The position numbers and the translations under genes are program-made. The notes beneath the pieces were generated by a model, which saw only the letters and a list, made by a program, of their open reading frames with translations, ran no database searches and had not been told where the DNA came from. Shown piece by piece: positions 34,345 to 43,343 of a stretch of DNA of 64,000 nucleotides. Position 1 is the first letter of the stretch. Every line of letters starts with the position of its first letter. The stretch is from a bacterium (GTDB lineage: Bacteria > Chloroflexota > Dormibacteria > Aeolococcales > Bog-877). Location: contig JAKATL010000001.1 in NCBI GenBank assembly GCA_021827985.1, positions 244,376 through 308,375 of the forward strand. The letters are read 5' to 3'.

Positions 34345-36402
34345 TCAAGCCTCCAGGAGTTCGCGAGCACGCTGGGCCGTCCGCTGCGGGGTCAGTCCCA
34401 GATGCTCGTATATGGTTTTGTAGGGCGCCGAGGCGCCAAAGCGATCCACGCCGATCACCGCTCCTCGGGGGCCTACCAGCGCCTCCCAGGGCTGTGTGAT
34501 CCCCGCCTCCACGGCCAACCGGGGCAGGCCATCCGGGAGGACTTCGGAACGGTAGCCGCCGTCCTGCTCCCGGAAGAGCTCCAGCGAGGGGATACTCACC
34601 AACCGGGCGGCGATCCCCTCCTCTAGAAGCAGCTCCCGGGCCGCGGCGCAGATCGAGAGCTCGCTTCCGGTGCCGATCAGGACCACGTCAGGGGAGCCCC
34701 CGCGTGCCTCCTGGAGGATGTACCCGCCGCGGGCCACTCCCTCGCGACCCAGCTCCCTCGTGCCGTCCAGCACCGGCACCCCCTGGCGACACAGGACCAA
34801 GGCGGTGGGGGCGGATCCGCGGCGAACTGCCACCATCCAGGCCCAGCTGGACTCGTTGGCATCTCCGGGGCGGATCACCACCAGGCCGGGAATGGCCCTG
34901 AGGGCTGCCAGCTGCTCCACCGGTTGGTGCGTGGGGCCATCCTCTCCCAGGCCGATGCTGTCGTGGGTGTAGACCCACACCACCCCGAGCGAGGAGAGGG
35001 CAGAGAGCCGCACCGAGGGCCTCTGGTAGTCGGAGAAGGTGAAGAACGTGGCGCTGAACGGACGAACCCCGCCGTGGGCAGCCATGCCGTTGACCGCCGC
35101 CCCCATGGCGTGCTCCCGGACCCCGAAGTGGAGGTTCCGGCCGTCCCCGGTCTGCCCGTCGAAATCGCGCTCCTGAGTGAGGTGCGTCTTGGTCGACTCG
35201 GAGAGGTCCGCGTCACCTCCCACGATCCAGGGGATCCTCTCTGCCAGCCGATTGAGCGCCTCGCCGCCGGAGACCCGGGTGGCCGTCTCCGCCCCTCCGG
35301 TCTCCCAGGCAGGCAGCGCACTCTCCCAATCCGGGGGAAGCTCTCCGGCGAGGGCCCGGCGCCACTCGTCCGCCAGCTGTGGCTCGGCGGCGGCAAAGGC
35401 CGCGTACCTCACCTCCCACTCTCCCCGCCATCGCGTCCCCCGGGCCAGCGCCTCGCCGAAGACCGCTCTCGCCTCGTCGGGGACGTGGAAGGTTACGTCC
35501 GGATCCCAGCCGTAGGCACGCTTGACGGCGGCCACCTCGTCCGCCCCCAGCGGCGACCCGTGGGCGGAGTTGGAGTCCTGCTTGTGCGGAGAGCCGTAAC
35601 CGATGTGCGTGCGGACCGCGATCAGCGAGGGCCGGGTGTCGTCGGCGATGGCGTTCTCCAGCGCCGTAGAGATGCCGTCGAGGTCCAGGTTTCCGTCCTC
35701 GACCCGCTGGACCTGCCAGCCGTAGGCTCGAAAGCGCTCCTCCACGTTCTCCGTGAAGGCCATCGAGGTGGGCCCGTCCAGAGAGATGTGGTTGTCGTCG
35801 TAGAGGCAGGTCAACCGCCCCAGCTGAAGATGTCCGGCCAGAGAGGCGGCCTCAGCCGAGACCCCCTCCATCAGGTCGCCGTCCCCGCAGAGGACGAAGG
35901 TCCGGTGATCCACCACCCGGTGGCCACCCCGGTTGTAGCGGTGCGCCAGCCAACGCTCGGTGATGGCCATCCCCACCGCGTTACCGAAGCCCTGGCCGAG
36001 CGGACCGGTGGTGACCTCTACCCCCGGGGTGAGGCCACGCTCGGGGTGCCCGGGGGTGATCGACCCCCACTGGCGAAAGCGCTTCAGGTCCTCCAGGCTC
36101 ACGCCGTACCCGGTCAGGTGAAGCAGCGAGTACAGGAGGGCGGACCCGTGCCCGGCGCTCAGGATGAAGCGGTCGCGGTCGGGCCAACCGGGGTCGGCGG
36201 GGTCATGGCGCAGGAACCTGGACCAGAGCACATACGCCATGGGCGCAGCTCCCATGGGCAGACCCGGATGCCCTGAATTGGCCTTCTGCACGGTGTCGAT
36301 GGCCAGGCAGCGGATGGTGTCTATGCAGAGAGTGTCGAGAGCGCTCCCGGCGAGAGGCAGGGTGCGCCGCCCAGCCGCCAGCTCGCTCTCCGTGGGACTC
36401 AC
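34345..36402 (-). CDS. tkt: transketolase
   Basis: 685 residues. Transketolase moves two-carbon ketol units using [37 protein letters not shown], the TPP motif [13 protein letters not shown] ending DNHISLDG, and the second-half [17 protein letters not shown] and SRFGASAP-like sequence (DRFGASAPY) are present. GTG 36402 has a GACCAT box six bases upstream. It heads tkt, tal-pgi, pgl, rpe. Confidence 0.97.
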   Translation of the reverse strand: MSPTESELAAGRRTLPLAGSALDTLCIDTIRCLAIDTVQKANSGHPGLPMGAAPMAYVLWSRFLRHDPADPGWPDRDRFILSAGHGSALLYSLLHLTGYGVSLEDLKRFRQWGSITPGHPERGLTPGVEVTTGPLGQGFGNAVGMAITERWLAHRYNRGGHRVVDHRTFVLCGDGDLMEGVSAEAASLAGHLQLGRLTCLYDDNHISLDGPTSMAFTENVEERFRAYGWQVQRVEDGNLDLDGISTALENAIADDTRPSLIAVRTHIGYGSPHKQDSNSAHGSPLGADEVAAVKRAYGWDPDVTFHVPDEARAVFGEALARGTRWRGEWEVRYAAFAAAEPQLADEWRRALAGELPPDWESALPAWETGGAETATRVSGGEALNRLAERIPWIVGGDADLSESTKTHLTQERDFDGQTGDGRNLHFGVREHAMGAAVNGMAAHGGVRPFSATFFTFSDYQRPSVRLSALSSLGVVWVYTHDSIGLGEDGPTHQPVEQLAALRAIPGLVVIRPGDANESSWAWMVAVRRGSAPTALVLCRQGVPVLDGTRELGREGVARGGYILQEARGGSPDVVLIGTGSELSICAAARELLLEEGIAARLVSIPSLELFREQDGGYRSEVLPDGLPRLAVEAGITQPWEALVGPRGAVIGVDRFGASAPYKTIYEHLGLTPQRTAQRARELLEA

Positions 36403-36408
36403 GCCTCC

Positions 36409-36414
36409 ATGGTC
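36409..36414 (-). promoter_or_regulatory. candidate -10 box GACCAT, leaderless spacing, tkt operon
   Basis: GACCAT-N6-GTG, a weak -10 match that keeps the spacing seen at other leaderless candidates. GGAGG lies 1 base from the GTG, too close for normal ribosome binding. Confidence 0.3.
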
Positions 36415-36482
36415 GCACGCCCGGGTTAAGGACGGTCTCCGGAAGAGGGCCGGGACGGTGAGCGTGCGGGGAGGCGGCCGTC

Positions 36483-36488
36483 CAGAAT
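36483..36488 (+). promoter_or_regulatory. candidate -10 box CAGAAT, leaderless spacing, amidohydrolase
   Basis: CAGAAT-N6-GTG on the plus strand, divergent from the tkt promoter about 70 bases away. Confidence 0.35.
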
Positions 36489-36494
36489 GAGGGA

Positions 36495-37985
36495 GTGGTC
36501 GATCGGAGCGGTCCGGGGCCGGTGCTCTTCCGGGGAGCTGCGCCCGCGGTGCTGGCGGCCGCCGACGGGCGGATCATCGCCCTCGGGCGCGATGCGGTGG
36601 ACCGGAGCGCCGGGGCCCGGGTCGTGGAGCTGGAGGGCCGGGTGCTCCCCGGCCTCGGAGATTCGCACCTCCACCTCCACGAACTGGTGCGGCTGCACAT
36701 CGATCTCGACCTCTCCAGGACCAGGACCCTCGCGGAGCTCCTGCGCCGGGTTGCGGCGCGGGCCGGCCGGCTGGGGCCCCAGGACTGGGTGGTGGGCAGC
36801 GGCTGGTCGGGTCGCCTCTTCGGCGGTGGGTCCGCCCCGAGCCGCCAGGCGCTGGACCGGGTTGCGGGCGGGCGCCCAGTCGCCCTGCTGAGCCAGGACG
36901 AGCACTCGGTCTGGGCCAGCACTCGCGCCCTGCAGATGGCGGGGATCCCCTGGCACCGACCGGACCCCCACCCCATGGTGGTCGACCGCGATCCTGAGGG
37001 CGAGCCCTCCGGTGTGGTCCGGGAGGGCGGGCCGGCCTTCCTCCGCCTGGTCCCGCGCCCGGATGGTCCCGCCTATGAACGGGCGCTGGAGCGAGTGCTC
37101 CAGCACCTTGCTGCCCTCGGGCTGTGCTCGGTCCACTCCATGGACCCCCCGGAGACCTACTTCGCCCTGCAGCGCCTCCACGCCCGGGGGCGGCTGCCGC
37201 TCCGGGTCACCTACAACCTGCCGGCCGACCTGATGGAAGACGCCGGGAGGCTGGGACTGCGTCAGGGCCTCGGGGACTCCTGGCTCCGGGTGTTTGGGGT
37301 GAAGGCCTTCGTGGACGGCTCGCTGGGCAGCGGGACGGCCGAGATGCGTGGCGGCGGCGGTGTGGCTCGCCTCTCCGATGGGGACCTTCGGGACCTGGTC
37401 AAGCTCAGCATCCGGACCGAGCTCAACCTCTGCCTGCATGCCATCGGGGACTTGGCCGTCCACCGTGCCCTCCTGGCCCTGCGCGCCGGAGTCGGGAGCT
37501 GGCCGGGTTGGCGCCCTCGCATCGAGCACGCCCAGCTGGTCCATCCGTCGGATGTCTCCCTCTTCAAGGGGGTGGGAGCGGTGGCCTCCATGCAGCCCCT
37601 GCATGCCCCTGCCGACCGGGAGCTGGCCGACGGGCTGTGGGCGGGGCTCACCGGCAGCGCCTACGCCTGGGGCAGGCTGGCCCAGGCCGGAGTCCGGCTG
37701 GCCTTCGGTTCGGACGCCCCGGTGGACTCGGCCGATCCGATGCTGGGGCTGGAGGCGGCCACCGGATGGCGGAGCCGGGTCGGGTGGCACCCCGAACTGG
37801 CCCTGACCAGGAGGGAGGCGCTGCTCGCCTACACCGCGGGGGTGGCCTTCGCCGGGGGGGTCGAGCGCCAGGAGGGCCGGCTGCGCCCCGGATACCGCTG
37901 TGACCTCACCGTGGTGCGAGACAGCCGGGTGGTCGCCACGGTGGTGGGCGGAGTCTTGCGCAGCGCGGCGCCTGATCCTACTTGA
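36495..37985 (+). CDS. amidohydrolase-3 family metal-dependent hydrolase (YtcJ-like)
   Basis: 496 residues. [11 protein letters not shown] (His58, His60) is the N-terminal HxH metal pair. [43 protein letters not shown] and [13 protein letters not shown] are typical of YtcJ-like amidohydrolases. Substrates of this family are mostly unknown exoenzyme-like amides, so no reaction is assigned. Its stop codon overlaps the -35 box of gdhA. Confidence 0.9.
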   Translation: MVDRSGPGPVLFRGAAPAVLAAADGRIIALGRDAVDRSAGARVVELEGRVLPGLGDSHLHLHELVRLHIDLDLSRTRTLAELLRRVAARAGRLGPQDWVVGSGWSGRLFGGGSAPSRQALDRVAGGRPVALLSQDEHSVWASTRALQMAGIPWHRPDPHPMVVDRDPEGEPSGVVREGGPAFLRLVPRPDGPAYERALERVLQHLAALGLCSVHSMDPPETYFALQRLHARGRLPLRVTYNLPADLMEDAGRLGLRQGLGDSWLRVFGVKAFVDGSLGSGTAEMRGGGGVARLSDGDLRDLVKLSIRTELNLCLHAIGDLAVHRALLALRAGVGSWPGWRPRIEHAQLVHPSDVSLFKGVGAVASMQPLHAPADRELADGLWAGLTGSAYAWGRLAQAGVRLAFGSDAPVDSADPMLGLEAATGWRSRVGWHPELALTRREALLAYTAGVAFAGGVERQEGRLRPGYRCDLTVVRDSRVVATVVGGVLRSAAPDPT

Positions 37986-38012
37986 CACGGCCGCCAATCT
38001 CGGGACTACGCT
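37982..38012 (+). promoter_or_regulatory. gdhA promoter (TTGACA ... TACGCT)
   Basis: A consensus TTGACA (37982-37987) overlaps the amidohydrolase stop codon. TACGCT (38007-38012) lies 19 bases on, longer than the optimum. The leader would be about 55 bases and carries AAGGAGG before the ATG. Confidence 0.5.
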
Positions 38013-38073
38013 TCCACACGGGTCGGGCGGAGACCCTTCCCAAGTCCTGATACTTCAAGGAGGGTCCGGGGCC

Positions 38074-39360
38074 ATGGCCAGCAACGTCCTCACCGCGGCG
38101 GCGGAGGCGGCCGAGGCCGCCAACCCCTACGAGACAGCCCAACGCCAGTTCGACCAGGCGGCGGCGATCCTGGACCTGGACTCCGGGCTGCGCCAGGTGC
38201 TCCGGGAGGTCCGGCGCGAGTTCACGGTCAACTTCCCGGTGCGGATGGACGACGGCAGCATCCGGGTCTTCACCGGCTACCGGGTGCAGCACAACCTGAC
38301 GCGGGGCCCCGCCAAGGGGGGCATCCGCTACCACCCCCAGGTCAGTCTGGATGAGGTCAAGGCGCTGTCGATGTGGATGACCTGGAAGTGCGCCGTGGTC
38401 AACCTCCCCTACGGCGGCGCCAAGGGTGGGGTCATCTGCGACCCGGCTCAGCTCAGCGCCCAAGAGCTGGAGAACCTGACCCGCCGCTATGCCAGTGAGA
38501 TCTCCATCCTGATCGGTCCGGAGAGCGACATCCCGGCTCCGGACGTCAACACCAACCAGCAGACCATGGCCTGGATCATGGACACCATCTCCATGGAGAA
38601 GGGCTATTCGGTGCCCGCCACGGTCACCGGCAAGCCGCTGTCCATCGGCGGCTCCGAGGGGAGGCCGGCGGCGACCGGCCGGGGGGTGTTGGTGGTCACC
38701 CTGGAGGCGTGTCGGCGGATGGGGATTGACCCCAGCCAGGCGACGGTGGCCATCCAGGGCTTCGGCAACGTGGGCAGCGTCAGCGCCGAGCTGCTCCACG
38801 GCCAGGGGTTCAAGGTGGTCGCGGTCTCGGACGTCTTCGGGGGCATCCACAACCCGGATGGGCTGGACATCCCCGCCCTGCTGGAGCATCAGAAGGCCAC
38901 CGGCAGGGTCAAGGGCTTCGCCGGGGCCAAGGAGGAGATCTCCAACTCGGCTCTCCTGGAGCTCCCCGTGCAGATCCTGATCCCGGCCGCCCTGGAGAAC
39001 CAGTTCACCATGCGCAACGCCGCCCGCGTCCAGGCCAGGCTGGTGGTAGAGGCGGCCAACGGGCCCACCACCCCGGAGGCGGACGACATCTTCCACCAGC
39101 GCGGGGTGGTGGTGGTGCCGGACATCCTGGCCAACGCCGGTGGGGTGACGGTCTCCTACTTCGAGTGGGTGCAGGACCTTCAGTCCTTCTTCTGGGAGGA
39201 GTCGGAGATCAACCAGCGCCTCACCCGGATCATGGAGCAGGCCTACCGCCAGGTGGACGAGCTGGCCCAGCAGCACAGCACCACCCTGCGCATGGGGGCG
39301 TACTGCCTGGCCGTCAAACGGGTCGCGGACGCCACCGCCGTCCGGGGAATCTACCCCTGA
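38074..39360 (+). CDS. gdhA: glutamate dehydrogenase (Glu/Leu/Phe/Val dehydrogenase family)
   Basis: About 428 residues from ATG 38074, with AAGGAGG upstream. It interconverts glutamate and 2-oxoglutarate plus ammonia. PAKGGIRYHP, the catalytic region MTWKCAVVNLPYGGAKGG (Lys105), the substrate loop DIPAPDVNTNQQTMAW and the dinucleotide motif GFGNVGS are present. Cofactor preference is not decided by sight. Its last 10 bases overlap the end of gnd. Confidence 0.96.
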   Translation: MASNVLTAAAEAAEAANPYETAQRQFDQAAAILDLDSGLRQVLREVRREFTVNFPVRMDDGSIRVFTGYRVQHNLTRGPAKGGIRYHPQVSLDEVKALSMWMTWKCAVVNLPYGGAKGGVICDPAQLSAQELENLTRRYASEISILIGPESDIPAPDVNTNQQTMAWIMDTISMEKGYSVPATVTGKPLSIGGSEGRPAATGRGVLVVTLEACRRMGIDPSQATVAIQGFGNVGSVSAELLHGQGFKVVAVSDVFGGIHNPDGLDIPALLEHQKATGRVKGFAGAKEEISNSALLELPVQILIPAALENQFTMRNAARVQARLVVEAANGPTTPEADDIFHQRGVVVVPDILANAGGVTVSYFEWVQDLQSFFWEESEINQRLTRIMEQAYRQVDELAQQHSTTLRMGAYCLAVKRVADATAVRGIYP

Positions 39361-40394
39361 GCGGCCGGCCGCTCGTCGTGGCCGCCGAACTGCTTGCGCA
39401 TCGCCGATAGGACCCGGTTGCTGAAGTCGCCCAGGTCGCGAGAGGCGAAGCGCGAATAGAGCGCCGCGGTCAGGACCGGGGCCGGAACCCCCTCCTCCAC
39501 GGCGGCGATCGAGGTCCAGCGGCCCTCTCCCGAGTCCGAAACCCGACCCTGGAACTCGCGGAGGTCGGGGGACTCCGCCAGCGCCGAGGCGGTCAGGTCG
39601 AGCAGCCAGGAGCCAACCACGCTCCCCCGCCGCCAGAGCTCCGCCACCTGGGCGGTGTCGATCCGGTAGCGATAGAACTCCGGGTCCTCGAGCGGTGCGG
39701 TCTCGGCGTCCCCAGTCCTCTGCTCCAGCCCGGCATCGGCGTGGTGCAGGATGTCCAGCCCCTCGGCCAGCGCCGCCATCATCCCGTACTCAATGCCGTT
39801 GTGGACCATCTTGACGAAGTGACCGGCGCCGCTCTCTCCGCAGTGCATGTAGCCCTGCTCGAAGGGCTGCGGGGGCCCGGTGCGGGCGCCGGTCCTGGGG
39901 GCCGAGTCCACCCCGGGAGCGATGGTGGCGAAGATGGGCTCCAGCTGAGAGAACGCTCCCGCCTTTCCCCCCACCATGAGGCAGTACCCGCGCTCCAGCC
40001 CCCAGACGCCGCCGCTGGTGCCGCAGTCCAGCAGGGTGATCCCCTTCTCCTCCAGCCTCTTCGACCGGCGGATGTCGTCCCGGTAGTAGGAATTGCCGCC
40101 GTCCACGATGGTGTCGCCGCGGGCCAGCACTGCCTCCAGACCCTTGATCGTGCTCTCGGTGATCTCCCCGGCGGGCACCATCACCCAGACCGCCCGCGGT
40201 GGGGCGAGCTTCTGGGCCAGCTCGTGAAGCGAGGCCGCTCCCGTGGCGCCCTCGGAGGCCAGCTCCGCCACCGCCTTCTGGTTCACGTCGTAGACCACCA
40301 ACTGGTGACCGTCGCGCATCAACCTCCGGACCAGGTTGGCCCCCATCCTGCCCAAGCCCACCATCCCCAGCTGCATCGGCCTTGCTGTCGCCAT
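39351..40394 (-). CDS. gnd: 6-phosphogluconate dehydrogenase, decarboxylating (YqeC/GndA short type)
   Basis: About 347 residues, the short form. ATG 40394 has GGAGGT 7 bases upstream. GMVGLGRMGANLVRRL is the NADP-binding motif, DGGNSYYRDD and DCGTSGGVWGLERGYCLMVGG match the substrate region, and FVKMVHNGIEYGMMAALAEG the catalytic Lys/Asn block. It produces ribulose-5-phosphate for rpe and tkt, 3 kb away on the same strand. Confidence 0.95.
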   Translation of the reverse strand: MATARPMQLGMVGLGRMGANLVRRLMRDGHQLVVYDVNQKAVAELASEGATGAASLHELAQKLAPPRAVWVMVPAGEITESTIKGLEAVLARGDTIVDGGNSYYRDDIRRSKRLEEKGITLLDCGTSGGVWGLERGYCLMVGGKAGAFSQLEPIFATIAPGVDSAPRTGARTGPPQPFEQGYMHCGESGAGHFVKMVHNGIEYGMMAALAEGLDILHHADAGLEQRTGDAETAPLEDPEFYRYRIDTAQVAELWRRGSVVGSWLLDLTASALAESPDLREFQGRVSDSGEGRWTSIAAVEEGVPAPVLTAALYSRFASRDLGDFSNRVLSAMRKQFGGHDERPAAQG

Positions 40395-40459
40395 TCGCGC
40401 CACCTCCGCTGGTCCTGCCGTCCGGGCGATCCGGCCCTCTCTAGGTTATAGGGAGCGGG

Positions 40460-42028
40460 TCAGCCGCCCGGCGGACACCCGGCCCGGGAGGTGTGCCAGC
40501 CAGAGGCGGAGGAGGCGGAGGCGTACAGGAGGTTGGCCGAGGTGCCGAAGACACAGCTCCAGCCGGAGGTGTGCGAGAGCAGCACGGCCAGGGCGCTCCC
40601 TCTGGGCTGCCAGACGAGGTTCACCCGGTAGGAGTGCAGAAGCGCCAGACTCCCCTGGCCCCCGGCCACGATCTGGAGGTAGTCGGAGATGATCTGGCGG
40701 CCCATGAGGACCGCCTCGCCGAAGATGAAGACACGGTCCGGGGCGCACCCTCGACCGGCCGGTTCGGCGTGGTCGATGCGGTACAGGAGCCACCCACTGC
40801 TGCCGTATGGGGCCAGCACCCGGGCAGGTGGCCCGTCGCAGATCACGCGCCCCACCGCCACTGGGTAGGCGGAGCTCTGCAGCTGGTTCTCCGGACTGCC
40901 GAGCTGAGACATCATGCGGGCTGCCGTGGTCAGCGCCACCAGCGCCAGCACCAGCGTCGTGAACCAGATGGGGGCGGGCGCCCGGCGCCGTGGCCGCAGG
41001 CGGAGGCCGGCGCGCAGCTCCAGTCCCAGCTGCTCCACGCCGTCCACCCAGAGCGGCAGGGAGAGCACCGCGAAGATGGGGATGTCTCGGACCGCGTAAA
41101 GGAGCAGAAGCACCCCGGCCACCGCCAGGAAGAGATCGGAGATCCTGGTCCGCCGCGCCCAGCGGGCCACCACCACCAGGGAGAGGAGCAGGAAGAGGGC
41201 GGGGATGTTGGCCACCTGGTGGAAATCTGGAGGCTGCCACTCGTTGAGGTTCGCCTGGGCCACGTGGCTCAGGAGCAGCTTGAGGGGGTACAGGTACACC
41301 CCCCAGCCGTTGGGGTTGACCATGGCGGAGAGCGCGGCCAGCACCAGCCCGGCCAGCAGGTCGCGAAGGGCCCGCCATCCCAGGGCCTCTGGGCGCCGCA
41401 GGGCGGTGGCCAGGCCCTCGCCGGCCAGATAGACCGCCATCACCCCCAGGCCGATGGTGAACCCTCCGTGGAGGTTGCTCCAGAGGGCGAAGAGGGGCAC
41501 CAGGAGGAGCAGCAGCCGCGGGGCGGGACGGCTGCGGTAGCAGTCCAGGAAGTTGAGCAGCACGCCCAGCAACCCAAAGGTGAACATCTGAGGGCTCGGG
41601 CCCCAGATCTGCAACCCGGAGATGACCACCAGGGCGGCTCCCAGGGACACCGCCCACGTGGACCTGCCGAGGTGCCAAACCCGCCGGACCGCCAGCAGGA
41701 AGCCGGCCCAGGTGACTCCGGCCATGAGCAGGATCACCGCGGTCATGCCCAGATGGGTGTAGAGGAGGGCATAGATCGCCTCTGCCCCCCATTCCTGGGT
41801 AATGAAGGGGCGGGTGAAGGCGGTGAAGGTGAAGTAGTTGTGCTGGGGTACTCCGTGTGCCAGGATCTCCAGCCCCACCCGGGCATGCCACCAGAAGTCG
41901 GGGTCGAACTCGGGAGTGGTGAACGCAGCCCAGCCCAGGATCAGGATCGCCAGCAGCAGCACCGACGGCGCTTCCAGCCCGGCGACCCGGACCCGCCGAC
42001 CGGCGGAGGCCAGCTCTCCCAATGACAT
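40460..42028 (-). CDS. polytopic membrane protein, GT-C glycosyltransferase-like
   Basis: 522 residues with about ten hydrophobic segments and a soluble C-terminal domain. The first outer loop contains PEFDPDFWWHARVGLEIL, an acidic DxDxWWH-type motif like the first-loop aspartates of GT-C glycosyltransferases that use polyprenyl-linked sugars. No further family identification is possible. A TAGAAT box lies 11 bases before ATG 42028. A TATAAC box after its 3' end may drive gnd. Confidence 0.72.
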   Translation of the reverse strand: MSLGELASAGRRVRVAGLEAPSVLLLAILILGWAAFTTPEFDPDFWWHARVGLEILAHGVPQHNYFTFTAFTRPFITQEWGAEAIYALLYTHLGMTAVILLMAGVTWAGFLLAVRRVWHLGRSTWAVSLGAALVVISGLQIWGPSPQMFTFGLLGVLLNFLDCYRSRPAPRLLLLLVPLFALWSNLHGGFTIGLGVMAVYLAGEGLATALRRPEALGWRALRDLLAGLVLAALSAMVNPNGWGVYLYPLKLLLSHVAQANLNEWQPPDFHQVANIPALFLLLSLVVVARWARRTRISDLFLAVAGVLLLLYAVRDIPIFAVLSLPLWVDGVEQLGLELRAGLRLRPRRRAPAPIWFTTLVLALVALTTAARMMSQLGSPENQLQSSAYPVAVGRVICDGPPARVLAPYGSSGWLLYRIDHAEPAGRGCAPDRVFIFGEAVLMGRQIISDYLQIVAGGQGSLALLHSYRVNLVWQPRGSALAVLLSHTSGWSCVFGTSANLLYASASSASGWHTSRAGCPPGG

Positions 42029-42149
42029 CCTGAGGCGCGATTCTAGGCGCGCCAGCAGCGGCTCCCGGCCGCTTTGCTGCTACGCCCCGGCGCGTTCTGG
42101 TAACGGCTCGGCCACTTCACCGGGACGGAGGACGCGCCGCGCCGCGCGC

Positions 42150-43322
42150 TCAGGAGGGATCGCCCACCCAGCTGGCCAGAAAAGCCGAGACGCCGCGCCC
42201 GGGCTGGACCTCCTGGCCCAGCCGCGCCAGCGCCGCCTCCAGGGCGGCCACCCCGCGGAGGAGCTCCGGGAGACCGGCGGCCCCCATGTGGCCAATCCGG
42301 CCGGCGCTGGCGCTCCAGGCGGCGAGCCCGCCGGCGATGGCCACCCCCTCGCGGGCAACCTCGGTGCGCAGGGCAGCGGGGGTGACCCCCTCAGGCACGG
42401 CGAAAGCGGTGACCGTGGCGCTGGAGACCTCCTCCCGAGCCATCGGCTCCAGCCCCAGGGCGCGCAGCGCCTGCCGCACGGCCCTCCCCATTCGGCGGTG
42501 GCGGGCAAAGCGGCTCTCCCACCCCTCGGACCCGGCCAGGGTGAGGGCCACGCCGGCGGCGGCGATGAGGTTGGTGGGCAGGGTGGCGAAGTACCGGCCG
42601 GAGGGGTCCCGCATCGGGGGCTCCCAGCGCATCCAGTCCAGGAAGTAGCTCTGGGCCCGGCCGATCGCCCGGCGGCGCTCCAGAGCCGCCGGGGAGATGG
42701 CGAGCAGCGCCAGCCCGGGCGGGGCGCCCAGCGCCTTCTGAGAGGCCGTCACCACGACGTCGATCCCCAGGTCGGCCATCCCCACCGGCATCCCTCCGGC
42801 CCCGGCCACCGAGTCCAGCACCATCATGACGCCGTGCTGGCGGGCGATCTCCGCGTAGTCGGCGAAGGGGGCGACCACGCCGGTGGCGGTGTCCACATGG
42901 GTCACGGTAATCACCTGGGCGCCGGACTCGCTCAGCGCGCCCGCGACCCGCTCCGGTTCGACCTGCTCTCCCCAGGGGCAGGAGACCTCCACCACCTCCG
43001 CACCCAGGGCCCGACCGACCTCGGCGAAGCGGTCCCCGAAGTACCCATGGTTGACCACCAGCAACGTCTCCCCCGGACGGAGAAGATTGGTGAGCGCCGC
43101 CTCCAGCCCCAGGGTTCCGCTGCCGGCCAGGACCAGGGCCAGGTTCTCCGGGCTCGGCCCACCCACGGCCTCCAGGAGGCCGGCTTGGATCTGGCGCAGG
43201 GAGGCAGCGGTGGCCGGGCTGCTGTGACTCTCAGTGGGCCGGGCCAGCGCCTCCAGGACCGGCTGGGGCACCGGGGTGGGGCCGGGGATCAGCAGCAGCG
43301 GGGCGCTCTCAGGCTCAGGCAA
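42150..43322 (-). CDS. class V aminotransferase (alanine-glyoxylate / serine-pyruvate type)
   Basis: 390 residues. LLIPGPTPVPQPVLEAL, LAGSGTLGLEAALTNLL, THVDTATGVVAP, MVLDSVAGAGGMPV and the PLP lysine 196 in VTASQKALGAPPGLAL identify the phosphoserine/alanine-glyoxylate branch of PLP fold type I. It may act in serine-glyoxylate metabolism. TTG 43322 has AAGGAG upstream. It follows the carboxyltransferase gene by 21 bases on the same strand. Confidence 0.88.
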   Translation of the reverse strand: MPEPESAPLLLIPGPTPVPQPVLEALARPTESHSSPATAASLRQIQAGLLEAVGGPSPENLALVLAGSGTLGLEAALTNLLRPGETLLVVNHGYFGDRFAEVGRALGAEVVEVSCPWGEQVEPERVAGALSESGAQVITVTHVDTATGVVAPFADYAEIARQHGVMMVLDSVAGAGGMPVGMADLGIDVVVTASQKALGAPPGLALLAISPAALERRRAIGRAQSYFLDWMRWEPPMRDPSGRYFATLPTNLIAAAGVALTLAGSEGWESRFARHRRMGRAVRQALRALGLEPMAREEVSSATVTAFAVPEGVTPAALRTEVAREGVAIAGGLAAWSASAGRIGHMGAAGLPELLRGVAALEAALARLGQEVQPGRGVSAFLASWVGDPS

Positions 43323-43343
43323 GGCTATCTCTCCTTGGTCGGG

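Noticed and set aside
31365..34499. A 1044-codon open frame antisense to the tal-pgi fusion
   Set aside because: It has no conserved motif and the opposite strand encodes a certain enzyme. Long antisense frames are common at this GC content.
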